Part shown: one piece after another, positions 46,141-55,069 of the stretch
How positions within the stretch are numbered: position 1 is the stretch's first letter
Layout of the letters: every line of letters begins with the position of its first letter
Assembly (NCBI GenBank): GCA_016795325.1
Contig: JAEUHY010000012.1
Span: 248,001 to 312,000, forward strand
Length of the DNA stretch: 64,000 bases
Direction of reading: 5' to 3'
Source: Planctomycetota bacterium
GTDB lineage: Bacteria > Planctomycetota > UBA1135 > GCA-002686595
Position numbers and translations under genes: made by a program
The notes under the pieces: generated by a model
Told to the model about the DNA's origin: nothing
Database searches by the model: none
The model's input: only the letters and a program-made list of their open reading frames with translations

Positions 46141-48507
46141 ATGACTCGATCCTCTCGCAGTTCGTCCGGCGTCGCGTGCGTTGTCCTCGCGGCCGCGCTC
46201 GGCGCACCGCTCGGCGCCGCACCGGTCGTCACCCAGGACACGCCCGCTTCGATCCTCGTCGCCTTGCCGCACGACACGGGGCCGGTGCGCAACACCAGCG
46301 CGCAGCCGCAGGTCGTCGCTTCGTTTCCGGTGATCGTGCAGGGCGCACGTTGGCTGCGGCTGCACTTCGCCGACGTCGAGTTGTCCGGCGACGTGTTCAG
46401 CGGGAGCGGAGCGATCCTGCGCATCACCTCGCTCTACGACGGGCATGTGCAGGAGCTCGACGCCGTCGGAATCGAGCAGTGGGGCCGTTCGAGCGCCTAC
46501 TTCAACGGCGACACGTTGCTGGTCGAGATCGTGGCGCCGCCGGCGCAGGACGCGAGCCGAGCACGTTTGGCGCTGGTCAGCGCCAGCGACCTCAACGCGC
46601 CGCTGTCGGTGTGCACGAACGCTGACCAGCGCGTGCTCTCGAGCGATCCGCGCATGGGGCGTGCGATGCCGGTCGGGTGCACGGCGTGGATCGTGAACGA
46701 CTGCAACAGCTGCCTGATCACCGCCGGCCACTGCGCGATCACACCGGACAACCTGGACGTGATCGAGTTCAACGTGCCGCTCTCGCTGGCGGATGGTTCA
46801 CCGTTGCATCCTGCGCCGCAGGATCAGTACGCCGTCGACGACAGTTCGACCCAGTCGACGGGCTTTGCGCCGCTCGGTGCGGACTACGCGCATTTCGGCT
46901 GCTTCCCCAATCCGTCGACGGGACTCACGCCCTTTGAGGCGCAGGGCGCGCGCTTCACGCTCGCACCTCCGCCCGCTTTCCAGGCCGGCGCCAACTTGCG
47001 CGTCACCGGCTACGGGCAGCGCGCGACGCCGCCCGAGTGGAATCTGGCGCAGCAGACGGACGACGGCGCGTGGAGCGGCTCGCAGGCGACGACCTTGCTG
47101 CATCAAGTCGACACGACCGGCGGCAACTCGGGCGCACCGATCGTGCTCGACGCGAGCGGGGAGGCCATCGGGATCCACACGCACGCCGGTTGCTCGCCCT
47201 TCGGCGGCTCCAACGGCGGCACGCGCAGCGACCATCCTGGACTGGCGGCGTATCTGGCCGTTCCACAGGGCGTTTGCGCGGCGGGCTTGTCGCTAGTCGG
47301 CGGCCCGCTGGTCTCCGTGTCCGCACTCGGTGCGACGCCGCTCCTCGCACAGGCCGGCGGCGGGTTCGTGCCCGGCACGGCGACGTTGCACTACTCCTTC
47401 GACAACGCCCCGTTCGTCGCTCAGCCGCTGGTCGCCGGGGCCGGCGGCCTGTTCAGCGGCGCGTTCCCGCCGGCCCCGTGCGGCGCAACGGTGCGCTACT
47501 ACCTGAGCATCGAAAGCAGCGTGTGCGGCGTGCTGACCCAGCCGCCGGGAGCGCCCAACACGAGCTTCAGCGCTCCGGCGGTGGGCTTCGAGTTCGTGCT
47601 GCGCAGCGAGGACTTCGAACAGGACAGCGGCTGGTCGACGTCGACGACGACGGCGTTCGCCGGATCGTGGGAGCGCGGTGTGCCCGTCAACGACCCGTTG
47701 TGGGGCTTCGACCCGCTCGCGGACTTCGACGGCTCCGGACAGTGCTGGCTCACCCAGAACACGCAGGGCAACTCCGACGTCGACGGGGGCGAGGTCGTGC
47801 TCACGTCACCGCCGTTGGATTTGCGCGGCGGCGCGGTCGCGCTGCGCTACGCCTACTACTTGTTCGTGACCGTGGCGGACGGAAGCGATGGACTGCGCGT
47901 GGAAGCTTCCGACAACGGCGCGAGCGGACCGTGGCGCAGCGTGGCGCTGCACACCTCGAGCGGAGGCACGAGTTGGCGCAACCACGAAGTGCGCGCGTCG
48001 GACCTCGCCGCTGCGGGCGTGGCGGCGACGGGCGATGTGCGGGTGCGCTTCGTGGCCTTCGATGGCGCGCTCGGCACCGTGGTGGAGGCCGGCGTCGACG
48101 CGTTCCGCGTCGTGCGCTCGACCTGTGCGCAGATCGAGAGCTACTGCTCCAGCGGAGCCGGCGGCGCTACGTTGACGGCGCAGGGCACGGCCAGTCTTTC
48201 CGCCGACGACCTCGTCCTGCGCGCCGGCCCCGTTCCGGCGCAGAAGTTCGGGCTGTTCTTCTGTGCACGCGAGAAGCGTTCGTCCGTCCTGCCCATCGGA
48301 GTGCGCTGTCTGGGGTTGCCCGCGCGACTGCTGCCGGTGCAGCTGAGCGGCAACTCGCAGGTGCTCGACTACGCGCTCGACTTCGGCGCGCTCGCGCCGA
48401 CGTTCGATTTCCAGGCCGGCGAGCTGTGGAACTTCCAATGTTGGTTCCGCATCGGCGGCGGCGCGTCCGAACTCTCGGACGCATTGCAGGTCGTGTTCAC
48501 GCCCTGA
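46141..48507 (+). CDS. Secreted trypsin-like serine protease with beta-sandwich C-terminal domains
   Basis: The 788-residue protein has a signal peptide (about residues 1-27). A chymotrypsin-fold domain carries His in LITAGHCAI (about 200), a candidate Asp in GADYAHFG and the nucleophile Ser in TTGGNSGAPIV (about 330). Cys pairs near the His site suggest a disulfide. A middle beta-rich domain follows, then one resembling MAM- or immune-inhibitor-type sandwiches (FEQDSGWSTSTTTAFAGSWE, DFDGSGQCWLTQN). The last roughly 115 residues (ESYCSSGAGGATLTAQGTAS on) form a domain that recurs at the C-terminus of many planctomycetal secreted proteins, a statement from memory. Substrate unknown. GTG 46066 is an alternative start. 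Confidence 0.8.
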   Translation: MTRSSRSSSGVACVVLAAALGAPLGAAPVVTQDTPASILVALPHDTGPVRNTSAQPQVVASFPVIVQGARWLRLHFADVELSGDVFSGSGAILRITSLYDGHVQELDAVGIEQWGRSSAYFNGDTLLVEIVAPPAQDASRARLALVSASDLNAPLSVCTNADQRVLSSDPRMGRAMPVGCTAWIVNDCNSCLITAGHCAITPDNLDVIEFNVPLSLADGSPLHPAPQDQYAVDDSSTQSTGFAPLGADYAHFGCFPNPSTGLTPFEAQGARFTLAPPPAFQAGANLRVTGYGQRATPPEWNLAQQTDDGAWSGSQATTLLHQVDTTGGNSGAPIVLDASGEAIGIHTHAGCSPFGGSNGGTRSDHPGLAAYLAVPQGVCAAGLSLVGGPLVSVSALGATPLLAQAGGGFVPGTATLHYSFDNAPFVAQPLVAGAGGLFSGAFPPAPCGATVRYYLSIESSVCGVLTQPPGAPNTSFSAPAVGFEFVLRSEDFEQDSGWSTSTTTAFAGSWERGVPVNDPLWGFDPLADFDGSGQCWLTQNTQGNSDVDGGEVVLTSPPLDLRGGAVALRYAYYLFVTVADGSDGLRVEASDNGASGPWRSVALHTSSGGTSWRNHEVRASDLAAAGVAATGDVRVRFVAFDGALGTVVEAGVDAFRVVRSTCAQIESYCSSGAGGATLTAQGTASLSADDLVLRAGPVPAQKFGLFFCAREKRSSVLPIGVRCLGLPARLLPVQLSGNSQVLDYALDFGALAPTFDFQAGELWNFQCWFRIGGGASELSDALQVVFTP

Positions 48508-48519
48508 GCGCGCCGTCCC

Positions 48520-48525
48520 TACAAT
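48520..48525 (+). promoter_or_regulatory. -10 element of the small gene at 48533
   Basis: TACAAT ends 7 nt before the ATG; TTCACG 16 nt upstream is a possible -35 box. Leaderless spacing. Confidence 0.5.
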
Positions 48526-48532
48526 CTCGCGG

Positions 48533-48895
48533 ATGGAGCTTGATCCCGAGATCGTGGAGTTCTTCGAAGAGGTGCTGCGCCGCATCGAAGCGCACCCGCG
48601 TTACAGCGTGCTGCTGCGCAACGCCGTGGCGGCTCAGGATCAGCTGATCCTGAACTACCACAACCATGCGCCCGGCGAACCGTACTGCGTGTCCCTGGGC
48701 GTGTACGACGCCGCGATCGCCGCGCTGGCCATCCAGGGAGAGTTCCGCGAACTCGCGCACATCCGCGGGATCGCTCCGGTGGAGGAGGCGTGCGAGCCGC
48801 TCATGAGCGTGTTCGCGAGCTTGCTCGAGCAGCGTTTCGGGCTGCGTCAGCGGCCGCAGATCTACCTCAACGGCGCGCCCTTCCACGCGGCCTGA
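48533..48895 (+). CDS. Small protein of unknown function
   Basis: This 120-residue acidic protein has no signal peptide or membrane helix. It begins with a helical stretch (LDPEIVEFFEEVLRRIEAHP) and contains NYHNHAPGEPYCVSLGVYD, which could be a small metal-binding or catalytic loop, though too little is visible to say. A -10 box sits 7 nt upstream. It precedes a methyltransferase gene by 21 nt in the same direction. I do not recognise the family. Confidence 0.6.
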   Translation: MELDPEIVEFFEEVLRRIEAHPRYSVLLRNAVAAQDQLILNYHNHAPGEPYCVSLGVYDAAIAALAIQGEFRELAHIRGIAPVEEACEPLMSVFASLLEQRFGLRQRPQIYLNGAPFHAA

Positions 48896-48916
48896 GACGC
48901 AGGCGCTGCGTGCACG

Positions 48917-49726
48917 ATGAGCAAGTTCGACGCCCTCGACTGGTACGACACGCCGCTGTACTACGACATCGTCTTCTCCGGCGACGATGCGCGCGAAGGC
49001 GCCTTCCTCCTCGCAGCGCTCGAACGTTTCGGGCCCAAGCTGCGCGGCGCGCCGCGTGTGCTCGAGCCCGCCTGCGGTTCGGGCCGTCTCGTGCTCGAAC
49101 TCGCCCGCCGCGGTTGCCGCGTCACAGGCTTCGATCTGAGCGAGCCGATGCTCGCGTTCGCGCGTCAACGTCTGCGCCGCGGCGGCGCACGCGCCGAGTT
49201 GTTCGAAGCGCGCCTCGAAGAGTTCCGCGTCGACGGCGCCTTCGACTTGGCGCACTGCCTGGTCAACACCTTCAAGTACTTGCTCGACGAGGACGCTGTG
49301 CAAGCGCATCTGGCGTGCGTCGCGCGCGCGCTGCGCCCCGGCGGGTTGTACGTGCTCGGCTTGCACTTGACGCAGTACGAGGACCGCCGCTGCAACCACG
49401 AACGCTGGGAGCAGGCGCGCGACGGCGTGCGGGTCGTGTGCAACATCCGCGGCTGGCCGCCGGCGCCCAAGCAGCGTTTGGAGCGTGTGCGCTCGCGCCT
49501 CGCCGTGCTCGAACGCGGGCGCGAGCGGCGCACGCAGAGCGAGTGGAGCTTCCGCACCTACGACTGGCGCGAGTTGGTGCGCTCGCTCGAACGCAGCGGC
49601 TCGTTCGAGTTGGTCGCTACGTTCGACTTCGACTACGACATCTCCAGCCCGCGCACGATGCCCGACGAGCTGTTGGATGTCGTGCTCGTCCTGCGCAAGC
49701 GCGCGACGAAGAGGACGAAGCGATGA
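48917..49726 (+). CDS. Class I SAM-dependent methyltransferase
   Basis: The 269-residue protein has a Rossmann-fold methyltransferase core: motif I VLEPACGSGRLVLEL (about 48-62), an acidic residue after GFDLSEPM, and motif VI in LRPGGLYVLGLHL. The N-terminus (FDALDWYDTPLYYDIVF) and the C-terminal WSFRTYDWRELVRSLERSG region resemble ubiquinone/rebeccamycin-type small-molecule methyltransferases. The substrate cannot be named. It would draw on SAM made by metK at 11674. Its stop overlaps the next start (ATGA). Confidence 0.85.
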   Translation: MSKFDALDWYDTPLYYDIVFSGDDAREGAFLLAALERFGPKLRGAPRVLEPACGSGRLVLELARRGCRVTGFDLSEPMLAFARQRLRRGGARAELFEARLEEFRVDGAFDLAHCLVNTFKYLLDEDAVQAHLACVARALRPGGLYVLGLHLTQYEDRRCNHERWEQARDGVRVVCNIRGWPPAPKQRLERVRSRLAVLERGRERRTQSEWSFRTYDWRELVRSLERSGSFELVATFDFDYDISSPRTMPDELLDVVLVLRKRATKRTKR

Positions 49727-50277
49727 GATCGCGCCTGACGCTGGCGTCCGCGGCGCTGTGCCTATCGCTCGGCGCATGCCTCACTCCGCCGGCCCCGCTG
49801 CAGCCGCGCGAGTGGCTCGAGGTCTCGGCCGGAGCGTCGATCGTCGACGCACGTCCCTTCGAACCCGTGGACGACGCGCTGGGACTGCGCCTGGGCGGCG
49901 GCTACGACTTCAACTCCGATCCGCTGCGGCTGAGTTGGGAGGTCGACGCGGTCTGGGCGCGGCACGAGGTCGACGCGCCGGCGATCGCCAACCAGCGGCT
50001 CTCGACGTTCACGGTGGGCACGGGTTTGCGCCTCACGGCGGATCTCGAGCCGCTCCCGTTGCGTTTGTACGGCCGCGGCGGCGGCGCCTGGCGCAACGAG
50101 TCGGCCGACGACGGTCTGGTTCAGACCCGCGACGGCGTCGGCTACTACTACGGGGTAGGGCTCGAATTCGCGTACGGCGCCGCCGGCGCCTTGGGCCCTT
50201 CCGCGACCTGGTTTCGCGATGACGAGCGCGACATCGAGAGCGCCTACTTCGGGCTCACCGCGCGGTTCCAGTTCTGA
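49723..50277 (+). CDS. Small beta-barrel-like outer membrane lipoprotein
   Basis: The 184-residue protein has a signal peptide with lipobox LGAC (about residue 19) and then alternating hydrophobic strands with glycine- and aromatic-rich turns (GLRLGGGYDF, LYGRGGGAWRNE, YYYGVGLEFAYG), ending in FGLTARFQF with a C-terminal Phe. The pattern fits a small eight-stranded OmpA-like or OmpX-like barrel; a lipid anchor on such a barrel is less usual. Translational overlap with the methyltransferase is probably incidental. Ligand or role unknown. Confidence 0.65.
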   Translation: MRSRLTLASAALCLSLGACLTPPAPLQPREWLEVSAGASIVDARPFEPVDDALGLRLGGGYDFNSDPLRLSWEVDAVWARHEVDAPAIANQRLSTFTVGTGLRLTADLEPLPLRLYGRGGGAWRNESADDGLVQTRDGVGYYYGVGLEFAYGAAGALGPSATWFRDDERDIESAYFGLTARFQF

Positions 50278-50348
50278 AGTGCGAGCTTCCGCGGCTGCTT
50301 CCGGGCAGCGCTTGTGGCAAATCTTCGGTCGATCTAGCCAGGCGCCCC

Positions 50349-50377
50349 CTGAAGCTGGGCTCTCCAGCCGCTACGAT
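50349..50377 (+). promoter_or_regulatory. Candidate promoter of the thioredoxin-fold gene
   Basis: CTGAAG (50349-50354), 17 nt, TACGAT (50372-50377), leaving a leader of about 125 nt. The rest of 50278-50509 shows only a short GCTGC/GCAGC stem near 50296-50313. Confidence 0.35.
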
Positions 50378-50509
50378 TTTCGTGCTCGAGGCCCGAACGG
50401 CGACCGCCGCCGGACTTTGCGTCGCCAGGGCGCGGCTGTCTGCCGCGCCGGGCGCGTGCTTTTCAAGTCGAGCGAAACTTGTTCTCCGAGCGGGCATCGC
50501 AAACAACCT

Positions 50510-51568
50510 ATGCACCTCCAACTCCTGGCAGCCGTCCTCACGTTCACTCAACCCGTTCCCGCGCCGCTGGCGCAGCCGATCCTCGCCGCTCCGAGCGCGG
50601 CGCCCGCAGCCGTTCTCGGCGAGGGCTGGATCGCCGACTTCGACGAGGCCGTGGCCCTCGCGAAGAAGGAGAAGAAGGACCTGCTCGTCGACTTCACGGG
50701 CTCGGACTGGTGCGGCTGGTGCATCAAGCTCAACGACGAAGTGTTCAAGCACGAGGAGTTCCTCGTCGAAGCCAAGAAGCACTTCGTGCTCGTCGCGCTC
50801 GATTTCCCGCGCAAGCCGGAGATCAAGGCCAAGGTCCCCAACCCCAAGCGCAATGAGGAGCTCCAGGAGAAGTACCAGATCCAGGGCTTCCCCACGATCC
50901 TGCTCATGACGCCGGACGGCGACGTGTTCGGCCAGACGGGCTACCGCCCCGGCGGCCCCAAGCCGTACGTCGAGCACATGATGGAGATGCTGAACAAGGG
51001 CAAGGCCGAGATCGCTGACGCGGCCAAGCTCGTCGACGCGTGGAAGGGCGCCACGGGCGACGCGAAGCTCGCGGCCTGGGACAAGCTCGCCGATGCGCTC
51101 GAGAAGATGTCGGACGAGAGCGTCGCCGCGCGCAAGCTGCTCGAGCCGATCAAGGAAGGCCTCACTCTCGACCCGACCAACGCCGCGGGCCGCAAGCTGC
51201 GCGCCGTCAAGGCGCTGCTGCGCTTCGACATGGCCGACGAGGCCGTGGTGACCGCCGGCATGGAGCTCGACCCCAAGAATGAGGCGGGCACCTACGAACT
51301 CGCGCTCGCCGCGGCGTTCCAGGACCAGAGCCGTTTCGACGACGCCGACTACGTGAAGGGTCTGATCGAGAAGGTCGAGAAGTTCGACGCGCTCAAGAAG
51401 ATCCACAACCGCGAGCGCGTGGTGTTCCCGTTCGCGCTGTGCGCCTTCCTGTCGCGTGACACGCTGCAGGACATGGAGCGCGCCAAGCGCTTCGCGGCGC
51501 GCACCAAGGAGATCGGCTCGGACAACACGCGCCTGATCGCCGCGATGGACGAGATCCTCAACGGCTGA
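50510..51568 (+). CDS. Secreted thioredoxin-fold protein with long helical C-terminus
   Basis: The signal peptide (about 1-27) is followed by a thioredoxin-like domain with DWCGWC (Cys68 and Cys71) and a cis-Pro in GFPTILLM. The WCGWC site and the [11 protein letters not shown] entry are typical of thioredoxin_7/DsbD-gamma-like proteins. The C-terminal 170 residues are helical and carry TPR-like repeats ([21 protein letters not shown]). The protein is 352 residues and resembles, in plan, the TlpA-like protein at 483-1499. It probably handles thiol redox or folding outside the cytoplasm. A strong hairpin terminator follows. Confidence 0.85.
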   Translation: MHLQLLAAVLTFTQPVPAPLAQPILAAPSAAPAAVLGEGWIADFDEAVALAKKEKKDLLVDFTGSDWCGWCIKLNDEVFKHEEFLVEAKKHFVLVALDFPRKPEIKAKVPNPKRNEELQEKYQIQGFPTILLMTPDGDVFGQTGYRPGGPKPYVEHMMEMLNKGKAEIADAAKLVDAWKGATGDAKLAAWDKLADALEKMSDESVAARKLLEPIKEGLTLDPTNAAGRKLRAVKALLRFDMADEAVVTAGMELDPKNEAGTYELALAAAFQDQSRFDDADYVKGLIEKVEKFDALKKIHNRERVVFPFALCAFLSRDTLQDMERAKRFAARTKEIGSDNTRLIAAMDEILNG

Positions 51569-51599
51569 CGCTGCTGCGGCGTCCGCGCCGCTCGAAACT

Positions 51600-51646
51600 G
51601 CACGCCGTGCGCGCCCGACTTGCGGCGCGCACGGCGTGCGCCGTTT
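51600..51646 (+). terminator. Strong intrinsic terminator before glnS
   Basis: A perfect 16-bp stem (51600-51615 with 51624-51639) encloses an 8-nt loop and is followed by GCCGTTTC. It is the longest perfect inverted repeat noticed in the window. Confidence 0.75.
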
Positions 51647-51725
51647 CCGGCTGGCTCGCCGCGCCGCCGCGGCCCCGCTACAGTCTCGTTTTGAACGCCC
51701 TCCCGTCTCGATCCCGAACACGCCC

Positions 51726-53462
<1,737 letters not shown>

Positions 53463-53467
53463 GGGCG

Positions 53468-53485
53468 GCGCGCAGCGGCGCGCCG
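53468..53485 (+). terminator. Hairpin after glnS
   Basis: GGCGCGC and GCGCGCC close an AGCG loop five nucleotides after the stop; GTCGTCTTC follows. Confidence 0.5.
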
Positions 53486-53538
53486 TCGTCTTCAAGCCCG
53501 CGGGCAAAGCTGCCGATCCGCCTTGCGGAGGAGCAGCG

Positions 53539-55029
53539 ATGCGCAACGTCTTGATCCTGGGCTCGGGCCGCAGTGGAACCAGCATGCTGGCGGGCGCCTT
53601 CGCGCATGCCGGCTGGCACGTCGGCGCCGATCCTTATCCCGGGCGCAGCTCGAACCCAAAGGGCTTCTTCGAGTCCAAGGAGATCAACGGCGTCAACGAG
53701 TACCTCCTGGCGCTGGGCGCGCCGGAACTGCCGCTCGGCGCGTGGCAACGCTGGCTGGCGGAACTCCCGGCCGACTGGGTCTGTCCCACCGATTCGCGCG
53801 CCGTGGAGCGCATCGCGGCCCTGACGCAGCGCGCGCCGTACTGCTTCAAGGACCCGCGCTTCTCGTACACGCTTCCCGCCTGGGCGCCGTTCACGCAGGA
53901 CGCACTGCGGCTGTGCGTCTTCCGCCATCCGCTGGCCGTGGCGCGCAGCATGGTCGTGGAGTGCGAGCAGGAGAGCTACCTGCGCGGAGTGAACATGACG
54001 CTGGAGCGCGCGCTCGCGCTTTGGCTCGCCCAGCACCGGCGCATCCTCGACGTGCTGCGCGCGGACGGGGAGTGGTGCTTCGCGCACGTCGCGCAGGTCG
54101 TCGACGGGACGGCGCTCGACCGGCTCGAAACCCTTGTGGGCGCGCCGCTGGCGCGGGAGTTCCCCGAGGCCGGGCTGCAGCGCCAGCGCAGCGATGGAGA
54201 GCTCAGCGGAGCGCTCGCCGACACCTACGCCGAGCTGTGCGAACTTGCCGGCCTGGCGCGCGCGTCTGGTTCTCGTGCAGCCCCGCGTTGGGCCGCAGCG
54301 CTGGCGCGCGAGGTCGACGCGCTCGAGCGCGCGGCCGGCAGCGTGCTCGAACAAGAGCTCGAACACTGGCTCGCGACAGGTCGCGAAGGCACGAGCCCAG
54401 GCTGGCGCTCCGTGCGCGGGCGTGGCCTCGCCGAATGCGAGCGCGCGTTGCTCGACGCGTTGCCGAACGCAGCTCTGTGGCGTGCGCAGCTGAGCTCGAA
54501 CTCGCGCGCCGCGGCCCGCTCTGCGCTCGAGCAACTCGCCCAGTTCGAGACGCTGGCGCGTACCTACCGCCGCTACGCAAGCACGAGCTGGGCCGAACTC
54601 CAGGCGCGCGCAGCCTGGCCGCTTTCGACCGCCGCCGCGACGCGGGTCGTGAGTTGGCCGCAGTGGCGCCAGCCCGAACTCGAGGCGTTGTTGCGGGCCT
54701 GGCGCTCGGGCGGAAGCGCCGCGGCGGGGGCCTGCCTCGTGCTGCGCCACGCGCCTGGACACGACGGTCCGCAGCCCGCGGCGCTCGCGGCGCTCGAGGC
54801 TGCCTACTCGCGAGTGTGCCCCGACGGGGCGGCCGTGGAAGTGTTGCTGCTCGGGGACGAGTTCCGCACGGAACACAGCGGCCGTCTCGCCCGTTCCGTG
54901 CAGGCAGCCCTGAGCGTCGGGAGCGACGCTTTCCGTGCGCAGTGGCTCGCGAGCCTGGGTGTGCCGTGCGAGCAGCGCCCCGAGCGACTGGCGGCGTTGT
55001 GCGCGCCGGGCGCCGCCGCGGCGGCTTGA
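53539..55029 (+). CDS. Sulfotransferase-family protein with long C-terminal extension
   Basis: The N-terminal 230 residues carry the PAPS-binding loop LGSGRSGTSMLAGAF (about 7-21) and a second loop CVFRHPLAVARSM (about 133) of the sulfotransferase fold. The middle and C-terminal part (about 240-496) are Ala/Arg-rich, mainly helical, with a final Rossmann-like beta-alpha region (LVLRHAPGHDGPQPAALAAL, VEVLLLGDEF). The acceptor is probably a cell-surface carbohydrate, since two large glycosyltransferases lie convergent to it. A strong Shine-Dalgarno GGAGGAG sits 5 nt before the ATG, which is rare in this window. Confidence 0.8.
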   Translation: MRNVLILGSGRSGTSMLAGAFAHAGWHVGADPYPGRSSNPKGFFESKEINGVNEYLLALGAPELPLGAWQRWLAELPADWVCPTDSRAVERIAALTQRAPYCFKDPRFSYTLPAWAPFTQDALRLCVFRHPLAVARSMVVECEQESYLRGVNMTLERALALWLAQHRRILDVLRADGEWCFAHVAQVVDGTALDRLETLVGAPLAREFPEAGLQRQRSDGELSGALADTYAELCELAGLARASGSRAAPRWAAALAREVDALERAAGSVLEQELEHWLATGREGTSPGWRSVRGRGLAECERALLDALPNAALWRAQLSSNSRAAARSALEQLAQFETLARTYRRYASTSWAELQARAAWPLSTAAATRVVSWPQWRQPELEALLRAWRSGGSAAAGACLVLRHAPGHDGPQPAALAALEAAYSRVCPDGAAVEVLLLGDEFRTEHSGRLARSVQAALSVGSDAFRAQWLASLGVPCEQRPERLAALCAPGAAAAA

Positions 55030-55035
55030 GCGTCG

Positions 55036-55067
55036 TCCGCGCGCCGCTCGGTTCGCGGCGCGGCGGA
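55036..55067. terminator. Bidirectional hairpin between convergent genes
   Basis: TCCGC-GCGCCGC pairs with GCGGCGC-GCGGA around a TCGGTTC loop, 12 bp with one bulged G. It fills the 40-nt gap between the sulfotransferase and glycosyltransferase stops and can act for both. Confidence 0.6.
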
Positions 55068-55069
55068 GA

